From positions 25,297,501-25,361,500 of the forward strand of contig NC_071339.1 of NCBI RefSeq assembly GCF_027744825.2: a stretch of 64,000 bases of DNA, written 5' to 3'. This document shows, one piece after another, positions 1-11,040 of this stretch. This DNA comes from Synchiropus splendidus (lineage: Eukaryota > Chordata > Actinopteri > Syngnathiformes > Callionymidae). A program made the translations under genes and the position numbers. Numbering within the stretch: position 1 is the first letter of the stretch; each line of letters begins with the position of its first letter. The notes below the pieces were generated by a model, which was given only the letters and a program-made list of their open reading frames with translations, had not been told where the DNA came from and ran no database searches.

Positions 1-2
1 AG

Positions 3-1004
3 GCCCTTCATTTCGTTCTGGAGCATCTGGACTCCCCAGGAACCTATGCCAGGATCCTGTTTGTGGACTTCAGCTCTGCCTTTAATACAATTCTTCCAAC
101 TCTGCTTGAAGACAAGCTTCGCCAGCTGGACGTGCCTGACTCCCTCTGCAGATGGATTACAGACTTCCTGACCAGCCGAAGTCAGCGTGTGCGGCTGGGG
201 ATGACTGTCTCTGACACTCGGACCCTCAACATTGGGTCTCCTCAGGGCTGTGTTCTCTCTCCATGGCTCTTCTCCCTGTACACTAACTGCTGCACCTCCA
301 GCCACGAGTCCGTGAAGCTGATCAAGTTTGCGGACGACACCACCATCATCGGGCTCATCTCAGATGGAGATGAGTCGGCTTACAGGAGGGAGGTGGAGCG
401 GCTGGTGTCCTGGTGCAGCAACAACAACCTGGAGCTCAACGCTCAGAAGACAGTGGAGATGATCATGGACTTCAGGAGAGTAACAGCTCCTCCGTCCCCT
501 CTCATGTTGGCTGGTTTATCCATTCCTATTGTGGACTCCTTCTGCTTCCTGGGAACCACCATCACTGAGGACCTCAAATGGGAGCCAACCATCAGGTCCC
601 TCATCAGGAAGGGCCAGCAGAGAATGTTCTTTCTGAGGCAGCTACGAAAACTACGACTGCCGACGAAGTTGCTGGTGGAGTTCTACACAGCCATCATCCA
701 GTCCATCCTCACCTCCTCTATCACCGTCTGGTACAACAGTGCCACCTCCAGGGACAAGAGCAGACTGCAGCGCATCGTACATTCTGCTGAGAAGGTGATC
801 GGTTGCAGCCTGCCACCTCTTCATGACCTGTATGCCTCTAGGACCCAGAGACGTGCAGGTCGGATCAGAGCCGACCCTTCTCACCCTGGACATGGACTGT
901 TTGTTCCTCTTCCCTCTGGCAGGAGGCTACGGTCCATCCAGACCAGAACCTCCCGTCACAGGAACAGCTTCTTTCCCTCGGCCGTCAGATTGTTAAATTC
1001 ATGA
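3..1004 (+). CDS. LINE reverse transcriptase, C-terminal part (partial at the 5' side)
   Basis: RNA-directed DNA polymerase of a LINE, which copies element RNA at a nicked chromosomal target. The frame is open from base 3 to the TGA at 1002-1004, giving 333 codons. A start at the GTG at 63 would be artificial, because coding similarity continues upstream (ALHFVLEHLD, then ARILFVDFSSAFNT). The first catalytic aspartate motif is VDFSSAFN (about residues 21-28). GSPQGCVLSP (about 78-87) is the template-grip motif, and FADD (109-112, bases 327-338) holds the metal-binding aspartates. KTVEMIMDFRR follows at about 150-160, and the C-terminus has the LPSGRR...SRHRNSFFPSAVRLLNS tail typical of fish L2-like proteins. 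The endonuclease domain would lie to the left of the window. No stop or frameshift is visible. An odd point is YTNCC just before FADD, where relatives usually have an acidic residue after N; this is not a catalytic position. Confidence 0.9.
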   Translation, partial: ALHFVLEHLDSPGTYARILFVDFSSAFNTILPTLLEDKLRQLDVPDSLCRWITDFLTSRSQRVRLGMTVSDTRTLNIGSPQGCVLSPWLFSLYTNCCTSSHESVKLIKFADDTTIIGLISDGDESAYRREVERLVSWCSNNNLELNAQKTVEMIMDFRRVTAPPSPLMLAGLSIPIVDSFCFLGTTITEDLKWEPTIRSLIRKGQQRMFFLRQLRKLRLPTKLLVEFYTAIIQSILTSSITVWYNSATSRDKSRLQRIVHSAEKVIGCSLPPLHDLYASRTQRRAGRIRADPSHPGHGLFVPLPSGRRLRSIQTRTSRHRNSFFPSAVRLLNS

Positions 1005-1117
1005 ACAGCCTTGTTGTAATGTTATTCTATTTATTTTATTTTATTTGTTTTTTGTTGCACTTTATTCCAAGGCACTTTCCTAGTCAGTGGGCTCCCCACT
1101 GACCATGGCAATAAATT
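1005..1117 (+). other. LINE 3' untranslated region
   Basis: Non-coding stretch between the RT stop codon and the hexamer tail. It has a T-rich section (about 1021-1065), a potential small stem (GTGGGCTCCCCAC, about 1087-1099) and an AATAAA at 1110-1115 just before the tail. In this LINE group the 3' UTR is the part recognised by the reverse transcriptase, so the stem may matter for priming; that is inference. AATAAA may be incidental because the element ends in hexamers and not poly(A). Confidence 0.75.
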
Positions 1118-1153
1118 TGATTCTGATTCTGATTCTGATTCTGATTCTGATTC
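1118..1153 (+). repeat. (TGATTC)6 terminal repeat of the LINE
   Basis: Six perfect TGATTC units fill these 36 bases and directly abut satellite sequence. Bases 1151-1153 (TTC) also fit the satellite (consensus CTTCCCTGC), so the exact junction is ambiguous by three bases. Confidence 0.95.
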
Positions 1154-4100
1154 CCTGCAAAGTTATGGCACAATGCAGAAAACGCGTTTTCAGCCTGAGA
1201 TAAGGTCGATTCAGGAACACCAATCATAAAAATGTTGAAAACTTTCGAAAAACACTTCAGACAGCGTAGATTTGATGTGCAACTACTATAAAGTCCCTTT
1301 CTGCTATCGTGGGATGTTTAATTGTCATGTTCTGAAGCTTCCCTGCAATGTTATGGCACAATGGAGAAAACGCGTTTTCAGCATTAGACAAGGTCAATTC
1401 CGGAACGCCAAACATAAAAATATAATAACTTTGAAAAAACACTTCAGACAGCTTACATTTGATGTGCAACTACTAGAAAGACCCTTTCTGCTATAGTGGG
1501 AGGTGAAAATTTCATGTTCTGAAGTTTCCCTGCAAAGTTATGGCACAATGCAGAAAATGCGTTTTCAATAAGGTGCGATCCGGAACGCCAAACATAAAAA
1601 TGTTGATAACTTTCGAAAAACACTTCAGACAGCTTAGATTTGATGTGCAACTAGTAGAAGGACCCTTTCTGCAATAGTGGCAGGTTAAAATTTCATGTTC
1701 TGAAGCTTCCCTCCAAAGTTATGGCACAATGCAGAAAACGCGTTTAAAGCGTGAGATAAGGTGGGTTCCGGAACGCCAAACATAAAAATGTTGATAACTT
1801 TGGAAAAACACTTCAGACAGCTTAGATTTGATGTGCAACTACTAGAAGGACCCTTTCTGCAATAGTCGGAGGTTAAAATTTCATGTTCGGAAGCTTCCCT
1901 GCAAAGATATGGCACAATGCGTAAAACGCGTTTTCAGCCTGAGATAAGGTCGATTCCGGAACGCCATACATAAAAATGTTCATAACTTTGGAAAAACACT
2001 TCAGACAGCTTCGATTTGATGTGCAACTACTAGAAAGACCCTTTCTGCTGTAGTGGGAGGTGAACATTTCATGTTCTGAACCATCCCTGAGAAGTTATGG
2101 CACAATGCAGAAAAGGCGTTTCCAGCCTGAGATTAGGTGGGTTCCGGAACGCCAAACATAAAAATGTTGATCACTTTGGAAAAACAACTCAGACAGCTTA
2201 GATTTGATGTGCAACTACAAGAAAGACCCTTTCTGCTATACTGGGAGGTCAAAATTTCATGTTCTGAAGCTTCCCTGCAAAGTTTTGGCACAATGCGTAA
2301 AAGGTGTTTTCAGCCTGAGATAAGGTCGATTCTGGAACGCCAAACATAAAAATGTTGATAACTTTGGAAAAACACTTCAGACAGCTTAGATTTGATCTGC
2401 AACTACTAGAAAGACCCTTTCTGCTATCGTGGGAGGTGAACATTTCATGTTCTGAAGCTTCCCTGAGAAGTTATGGCACAATGCAGAAAATGCGTTTTCA
2501 GGCTGAGATAAGGTTGATTCCGGAACGCCAAACATAAAAATGTTGATAACTTTGGAAAAACACTTCAGACAGCTTAGATTTGATGTGCAACTACTAGAAG
2601 GACCCTTTCTGCTATAGTGGGAGGTTAAAATTTCATGTTCTGAAGCTTCCCTGCAAAGATATGGCACAATGCAGAAAACGCGTTTTCAGCCTGAGATAAG
2701 GTTGATTCCGGAACGCCATACATAACAATGTTGATAACTTTGGAAAAACACATCAGACAGCTTAGATTTGATGTGCAACGACTGCAAAGACCCTGTCTGT
2801 TATAGTGGGAGTTGAAAATTTCATGTTCTGAAGCTTCCCTGCAAAGTTATGGCACAATGCAGACAACGCGTTTTCAGCCTGAGATAAGGTCGATTCTGGA
2901 ACGCCAAGCATAAAAATGTCGATAACTTTCGAAAAGCACTTGACAGCTTAGATTTGATGTGCAACTACTAGAAAGACCCTTTCTGCTCTAGTGGGAGGTG
3001 AACATTTCATGTTCTGAAGCTTCCCTGAGAAGTTATGGCACAATGCAGAAAACGCGTTTTCAGCCTGAGATAAGATGGGTTCCGGAACGCCAAGCGTAAA
3101 AATGTTGATAACTTTGGAACAACACATCAGACAGCTTAGATTTGATGTGCAACTACTGGAAAGACCCTTTCTGCAATAGTGGGAGGTGAACATTTCATGT
3201 TCTGAAGCTTCCCTGAGAAGTTATGGCACAATGCAGAAAACGCGTTTTCAGCCTGAGATAAGGTGGTTTCCGGAACGCCAAACATAAACATGTTGATAAC
3301 TTTGGAAAAACACATCAGACAGCTTCGATTTGATGAGCAACTACTAGAAAGACCCTTTCTGCTATAGTGGGAGTTTAAAATTTCATGTTCGAAAGCTTCC
3401 ATGCAAAGTTATGGCACAATGCAGAAAACACGTTTTCAGCTTGAGATAAGGTCGAATCCGGAACGCCAAACATAAAAATGTTGATAACTTTGGAAAAACA
3501 CATCAGACAGCTTAGATTTGATGTGCAACTACTAGAAAGACCCTTTCTGCTATAGTGGGAGGTTAAAATTTCATGTTCGAAAGCTTCCATGCAAAGTTAT
3601 GGCACAATGCAGACAACGCGTTTTCAGCCTGAGATAAGGTCGATTCCGGAACGCCATACATAAAAATGTTGATAACTTTGGAAAAACACTTCAGACAGCG
3701 TCGATTTGATGTGCAACTACTACAAAGACCATTTCTGCTATAGTGGGAGGTGAACATTTCATGTTCTGAAGCTTCTCTGCAAATTTATGGCACAATGCAG
3801 ACAAAGCGTTTTCAGCCTGAGATTAGGTCGATTCTGGAACGCCAAACATAAAAATGTTGATAACCTTGGAAAAACACTTCAGACAGCTTAGATTTGATGT
3901 GCAGCTACTAGAAAGACCCTTTCTGCAACAGTGGGAGGTGAACATTTCATGTTCTGAAGCTTCCCTGAGAAGTTATGGCACAATGCAGAAAACGATTTTT
4001 CATCCTGAGATAAGGTCGATTCCGGAACGCCAAACATAAAAATGTTGATAACTTTCGGAAAACATTTCAGACAGCTTGGATTTGATGTGCAACTACTAGA

Positions 4101-6545
4101 AAGACCCTTTCTGCTATAGTGGGAGGTGAACATTTCATGTTCTGAAGCTTCCCTGAGAAGTTATGGCACAATGCAGAAAACGCGTTTTCAGCCTGAGATA
4201 AGGTGGGTTCCGAAACGCTAAACGTAAAAATGTTGATCACTTTGGAACAACACTTCAGACAGCTTAGATTTGATGTGCAAGTACTAGAAAGACCCTTTCT
4301 GTTATAGTGGGAGGTGAAAATGTCATGTTCTAAAGGTTCGCTGCAAAGTTATGGCACAATGCGTAAAACGTGTTTTCAGCCTGAGATAAGGTCGATTCCG
4401 GAACGCCATTCATAAAAATGTAGATAACTTTGGAAAAACACATCAGACAGCTTAGATTTGATATGCAACTACTAGAAAGACCCTTTCTGCTACAGTGGGA
4501 GGTTAAAATTTCATGTTCGGAAGCTTCCATGCAAAGTTATGGCACAATGCAGACCACGCGTTTTCAGCCTGAGATAAGGTCGATTCTGGAACGCCAAACA
4601 TAAAAATGTTGAAAACTTTGAAAAACACTTCAGACAGCTTAGATTTGATGTGCAACTACTAGAAAGACCCTTCCTGCTATAGTGGGAGGTGAACATTTCA
4701 TGTTCTGAAGCTTCCCTGCAAAGTTATGGCACAATGCAGAAAACGCGTTTTCAGCCTGAGATAAGGAGGGTTCCGGAGCGCCAAACGTAAAAATGTTGAT
4801 AACTTTGGAAAAACACTTCAGATAGCTTAGATTTGAAGTACAACGACTAGAAAGACCGTTTCTGCTATAGTGGGAGGTTAAAATTTCATGTTCTGAAGCT
4901 TCCGTGAGAAGTTATGGCACAATGCAGAAAACGCGTTTTCAGCCTGAGATAAGGTGGGTTCCGGAACGCCATGCGTAAAAATGTTGATAACTTTGGAACA
5001 ACACTTCAGACAGCTTAGATTTGATGTGCAACTACTAGAAAGACCCTTTCTGCTAGAGTGGGAGGTGAACATTTCATGTTCTGAAGCTTCCCTGAGAAGT
5101 TATGGCACAATGCGTAAAACGCGTTTTCAGTCTGTGATAAGGTCGATTCCGGAACGCCAAACATTAAAATGTTGATAACTTTGGAACAACACTTCAGACA
5201 GCTTAGATTTGATGTGCAACTACTAGAAAGACCCTTTCTGCTATAGTGGGAGGTTAAAATTTCATGTTCGGAAGCTTCCATGCAAAGTTATGGCACAATG
5301 CAGACCACGCGTTTACAGCCTGAGATAAGGTCGATTCTGGAACGCCAAACATAAAAATGTTGATAACTTTGGAAAAACACTTCAGACAGCTTAGATTTCA
5401 TGTGCAACTACTAGAAAGACCCTTCCTGCTATAGTGGGAGGTGAACATTTCATGTTCTGAAGCTTCCCTGCAAAGTTATGGCACAATGCAGAAAACGCGT
5501 TTTCAGCCTGAGATAAGGTAGATTCCGGAACGCCGAACATAAAAATGTTATTAACTTTGGAAAAACACATCAGACAGCTTAGATTTGATGTGCAACTACT
5601 AGAAAGACCCTTTCTGCTATAGTGGAGGTTAAAATGTCATGTTTGGAAGCTTCCATGCCAAGTTATGGCACAATGCAGAAATCGCATTTTCAGCCTGAGA
5701 TAAGGTCAATTCTGGTACGCCAAACATAGAAATGTTGATAACTTTCGAAAAACACTTCAGACAGCTTAGATTTGAAGTGCCACTACTAGAAAGACCCTTT
5801 CTGCTATAGTTGGACGTGAAAATTTCATGTTCTGAAGTTTCCCTGCAAAGTCATGGGACAATGCAGAAAACGATTTTTCATCCTGAGATAAGGTCGATTC
5901 CGGAACACCAAACATAAAAATGTTGACAACTTTCGAAAAACACTTCGGACAGCTTAGATCTGATGTGCAACTACTAGAAAGACCCTTTCTGCTATAGTGG
6001 TAGGTTAAAATTTCATGTCCGGAAGCTTCCATGCAAAGTCATGGCACAATGCAGACAACGCGTTTTCAGCCTGAGATAAGGTCGATTCTGGAACGCCAAA
6101 CATAAAAATGTTGATAACTTTCGAAAAGCACTTCAGACAGCTTAGATTTGATGTGCAACTACTAGAAAGACCCTTTCTGCTATAGTGGGAGGTGAACATT
6201 TCATGTTCTGAAGCTTCCCTGAGAAGTTATGGGACAATGCAGAAAACGATTTTTCAGCTTGAGATATGGTCGATTCCGGAACGCCAAACATAAAAATGTT
6301 GATAACTTTGGAAAAACACTTCAGACAGCTTAGATTTGATGTGCAACTACTAGAAAGACCCTTTCTGCTATAGTGTGAGGTGAACATTTCATGTTCTGAA
6401 GTCTCCCTGCAAAGTTATGGCACAATGCAGAAAACGCGTTTTCAGGCTGAGATAAGGTGGGTTCCAGAACGTCAAAAATAAAAATGTTGATAACTTTGGA
6501 AAAACACTTCAGACAGCTTAGATTTGATGCGCAACTACTAGAAAG
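1154..6545 (+). repeat. Array block next to the LINE, mixed and indel-bearing monomers
   Basis: About 29 monomers. The first three after the LINE are irregular in length (about 187, 187 and 181 bp; the third lacks about 7 bp near 1566-1572). From about 2.0 kb the block alternates two subtypes: one with GTGAACATTTC and CTGAGAAGTTATGG, the other with ATGTTCGGAAGCTTCCATGC or a close variant. A subtype with GAAAACGATTTTTCATCC appears near 3.99 and 5.87 kb. I saw no long high-identity duplication inside this block, unlike blocks to the right. Confidence 0.8.
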
Positions 6546-9168
6546 ACCCTTTCTGATATAGTGGGATGTGAAAATATCATGTTCTGAAGCTTCCCTGCAA
6601 AGTTATGGCACAATGCAGAAAACACGTTTTCTGCCTGAGATAAGGTCGATTCCGGAACGCCAAACATAAAAATATTGATAACTTTGGAAAAACACTTGAG
6701 ACAGCTTAGATTTGATGCGCAACTACTAGAAAGACCCTTTCTGCTATAGTGGGAGTTGAAAATTTCATGTTCTCACGCTTTCCTGCAAAGTTATCGCACA
6801 AAGCGTAAAACGCGTTTTCAGCCTGAGATAAGGTTGATTCCGGAACGCCAAACATAAAAATGTAGATAACTTTGGAAAAACACTTCAGACAGCTTAGATT
6901 TGATGTGCAACTACGAGAAAGCCACTTTCTGCTATAGTGGGAGGTGAAAATTCCATGTTCTGAAGCTTTCCTGCAAAGTTATTGCAAATTGCGTAAAACG
7001 CGTTTTCAGCCTGAGATTAGGAGGGTTCCAGGACGCCAAACATAAAAATGTTGATAACTTTGGAAAAACACATCAGACAGCTTAGATTTGATGTGCAACT
7101 ACTAGAAAGACACTTTCTGCTATAGTGGGAGGTGAAAATGTCATATTCTGAAGCTTTCCTGCAAAGTTAGGGCAAATTGCGTAAAACACGTTTTCAACCT
7201 GAGATATGGTTGTTTCTGGAACGCCAAACATAAAAATGGTGTTAACTTTGGAAAAACACTTCAAACAGCTTAGATTTGATGTGCAACTACCAGAAATACC
7301 CTTTCTGCTATAGTGGGAGGTGAACATTTCATGTTCTGAAGCTTCCCTGAGAAGTAATGGGACAATGCAGAAAACGATTTTTCAGCTTGAGATATGGTCG
7401 ATTCCGGAACGCCAAACATAAAAATGTTGATAACTTTGGAAAAACACTTCAGACAGCTTAGATTTGATGTGCAACTACTGGAAAAAGCCTTTCTGCTATA
7501 GTGGGAGTTCAAAATTTCATGTTCTGAAGCTTCCCTGCAAAGTTATGGCACAATGCAAAAAACGCGTTTTCAGCATGAGACAAGGTCAATTACGGAACGC
7601 CAAACATAAAAATATCATAACTTTGAAAAAACACTTCAAACAGCTTAGATTTGATGTGCAACTACCAGAAAGACCCTTTCTGCTATAGTGGGAGGTGAAA
7701 ATTTCATGTTCTGAAGCTTCCCTGCAAAGTTATGGCACAATGCACAAAACGCGTTTTCGGCCTGAGATAAGGTCGATTCAGGAACACCAAACAAAAAAAT
7801 GTTGAAAACTTTCGAAAAACACTTCAGACAGCTTAGATTTGATGTACAACTACTAGAAAGACCCTTTCTGCTACAGTGGGAGGTGAAAATATCATGTTCT
7901 GAAGCTTCCCTGCAAAGTTATGGCACAATGCGTAAAACGCGTTTTCAGCCTGAGATGAGGTTGATTTCAGAACGCCAAACATAAAAATGTTGATAACTCA
8001 GGAAAAACTCTACAGACAACATAGATTTGATGTGCAACTACTAGAAATACCCTTTCTGATATAGTGGGATGTGAAAATATCATGTTCTGAAGCTTCCCTG
8101 CAAAGTTATGGCACAATGCAGAAAACACGTTTTCTGCCTGAGATAAGGTCGATTCCGGAACGCCAAACATAAAAATATTGATAACTTTGGAAAAACACTT
8201 GAGACAGCTTAGATTTGATGCGCAACTACTAGAAAGACCCTTTCTGCTATAGTGGGAGTTGAAAATTTCATGTTCTCACGCTTTCCTGCAAAGTTATGGC
8301 ACAAAGCGTAAAACGCGTTTTCAGCCTGAGATAAGGTTGATTCCGGAACGCCAAACATAAAAATGTAGATAACTTTGGAAAAACACTTCAGACAGCTTAG
8401 ATTTGATGTGCAACTACGAGAAAGCCACTTTCTGCTATAGTGGGAGGTGAAAATTTCATGTTCTGAAGCTTTCCTGCAAAGTTATGGCAAATTGCGTAAA
8501 ACGCGTTTTCAGCCTGAGATTAGGAGGGTTCCAGGACGCCAAACATAAAAATGTTGATAACTTTGGAAAAACACTTCAGACAGCTTAGATTTGATGTGCA
8601 ACTACTAGAAAGACCCTTTCTGCTACAGTGGGAGGTGAAAATGTCATATTCTGAAGCTTTCCTGCAAAGTTAGGGCAAATTGCGTAAAACACGTTTTCAA
8701 CCTGAGATAAGGTTGTTTCTGGAACGCCAAACATAAAAATATTGATAACTTTGGAAAAACACTTGAGACAGCTTAGATTTGATGCGCAACTACCAGAAAG
8801 ACCCTTTCTGCTATAGTGGGAGGTGAAAATTTCATGTTCTGAGGCTTCCCTGCAAAGTTATGGCACAATGCAGAAAACGCGTTTTCAGCCTGAGATAAGG
8901 TCGATTCCGAAAAGCCGAACATAAAAATGTTGATAACTTTGGAAAAACACTTCAGACAGCTTAGATTTGATGTGCAACTACTGGAAAAAGCCTTTCTGCT
9001 ATAGTGGGAGTTGAACATTTCATGTTCTGAAGCTTCCCTGCAAAGTTATGGCACAATGCAGAAAACGCGTTTTCAGCATGAGACAAGGTCAATTACGGAA
9101 CGCCAAACATAAAAATATCATAACTTTGAAAAAACACTTCAGACAGCTTAGATTTGATGTGCAAGTAG
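6546..9168 (+). repeat. 8-monomer duplication (period 1503 bp)
   Basis: Bases 6546-7665 pair with 8049-9168 at an offset of 1503 bp. Shared rare variants in order: TTCTGATATAG, CACGTTTTCTGCC, ACTTGAGACAG, GAGAAAGCCACTTTC, GCAAATTGCG, GGTTGTTTCTGG, CTGGAAAAAGCC and CAAGGTCAATTACGG. The pair is not uniform: around 7321-7420 the left copy carries a GTGAACATTTC...AAACGATTTTTC monomer that matches about 6193-6390 instead, suggesting later conversion. Bases 7666-8048 are two further monomers that complete the period. Confidence 0.82.
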
Positions 9169-11040
9169 GAGAAAAACCCTTTCTGCTTTAGTGGGAATTG
9201 AAAATTTCATGTTCTGAAGCTTTCCTGCAAAGTTATGGCACAATGCGTAAAACGCGTTTTCAGCCTGAGATAAGGTTGATTCCGGAACGCCAAACATAAA
9301 AATGTTGATAACTTCGGAAAAACACATCAGTCAGCTTAGATTTGACGTGCAACTACGAGAAAGACCCTTTCTGCTATAGTGGGATGTGAAAATGTAATGT
9401 TCTGAAGCTTTATGCAAAGTTATGGCACAATGCGTAAAACGCGTTTTCAGCCTGAGATAAGGTCGATTCCGGAACGCCAAACATAAAAATGTTGATAACT
9501 TTGGAAAAACACTTCAGACAGCTTAGATTTGATGTGCAAGTACGAGAAAGACCCTTTCTGCTATAATGGGAATTGAAAATTTCATGTTCTGAAGATTTCC
9601 TCCAAAATTATGCCACAATGCAGAAAACGCGCTCACAGCCTGAGATAAGGTCGATTCCGGAACGCCAAACATAAAAATGTTGATAACTTTGGAAGAACAC
9701 TTCAGAGAGCTTAGATTTGATGTGCAACTACTAGAAAGACCCTTTCTACTATAGTGGGAGGTGAAAATTTGATGTTCTGAAGCTTCCCTGCAAAGTTATG
9801 AAACTATGTGTAAAAGGCGTTTTCAGCCTGAGATAAGGTCGATTCTGGAACGCCAAACAAAAAAATGTTGATAACTTTGGAAAAACACTTCAGACAGCTT
9901 AGATTTGATGTGCAACTATTAGAAAGACCCTATATGCTATTATGGGAGGTGAAAATTTAATGTACTGATGCATCCCTGCAAAGTTATGGCACAATGCCGA
10001 AAAAGCGTTTTTAGCCTGAGATAAGGTTGATTCCGGAACGCCAAACATAAAAATGTTGATAACTTATGAAAGACACTTCAGACAGCTTAGATTTGATTTG
10101 TGCAACTACTAGAAAGACCCTTTCTACTATAGCGGTAGGTGAAAATTTCATGTTCTGAGGCTTCCCTGCAAAGTTATGGCACAATGCAGAAAACACGTTT
10201 TCAGACTGAGATAAGTTGGGTTCCAGAACGCCAAACATAAAAATGTTGAGAACTTTGGAAAAACACTTCAGACAGCTTAGATTTGACGTGCAACTACGAG
10301 AAAGACCCTTTCTGCTATAGTGGGATGTGAAAATGTAATGTTCTGTAGCTTTATGCAAAGTTATGGCACAATGCGTAAAACGCGTTTTCAGCCTGAGATA
10401 AGGTCGATTCCGGAACGCCAAACATAAAAATGTTGATAACTTTGGAAAAACACTTCAGACAGCTTAGATTTGATGTGCAACTACTAGAAGGACCCATTCT
10501 GCTATTGTGGGAGTTGAAAATTTCATGTTCTGAAACTTCCCTGCAAAGTTATGGCACATTGCAGAAAACGCATTTTCAGCCTGAGATAAGGTCGATTCAG
10601 GAACGCCAAACATAAAAATGTTGATAACTTTGGAAGAACACTTCAGACAGCTTAGATTTGATGTGCAAGTGCTAGAAAGACCCTTTCTGCTATAGAGGGA
10701 TTTGAAAATTTCATGTTCTGAGGCTTCCCTGCAAAGTTATGGCACAATGCGAAAAACGCGTTTTCAGCCTGAGATAAGGTCGATTCCGGAACGCCAAACA
10801 TAAAAATGTTGATAACTTTGGAAAAACACTTCAGACAGCTTAGATTTGATGTGCAACTACTAGAAAGACCCTTTCTACTATAGTGGGAGGTGAAAATTTG
10901 ATGTTCTGAAGCTTCCCTGCAAAGTTACGAAACAATGTGTAAAAGGCGTTTTCAGCCTGAGATAAGGTCGATTCTGGAACGCCAAACATAAAAATGTTGA
11001 TAACTTTGGAAAAACACTTCAAACACTCAGATTAGATGTG
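9169..11040 (+). repeat. Block with 5- and 6-monomer offsets
   Basis: Bases about 9332-9537 match about 10273-10478 at offset 941 (shared GACGTGCAACTACGAG, GGGATGTGAAAATGTAATG and the shortened GCTTTATGC). A second pair near 9741-9840 and 10870-10970 sits at offset 1129 (shared TTCTACTATAG, AAAATTTGATG, ATGTGTAAAAGGCG). The change of offset by 188 means one monomer more or less between the two matches. Confidence 0.75.

Larger units (their letters stand above)
1..1153 (+). mobile_element. L2/CR1-like LINE retrotransposon, 3' end
   Basis: Non-LTR retrotransposon fragment. Seen: an open reverse-transcriptase frame, a 3' UTR of about 110 bp and a terminal run of TGATTC hexamers, after which satellite DNA begins at once. 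Short tandem repeats instead of poly(A) at the 3' end are known for the CR1/L2/Rex1 group, and this protein and tail resemble L2-type elements abundant in teleosts (recognition from memory, no search run). The element is cut by the window edge, so I cannot say whether it is full length. Its 3' end faces the array. The undamaged frame suggests a fairly recent insertion. A Rex1/Babar assignment is the main alternative. Confidence 0.9.

Noticed and set aside
578..893. Open frames overlapping the LINE gene at 578-790 (+) and 651-893 (-)
   Set aside because: They are shadows of the reverse-transcriptase frame, which has clear family motifs.
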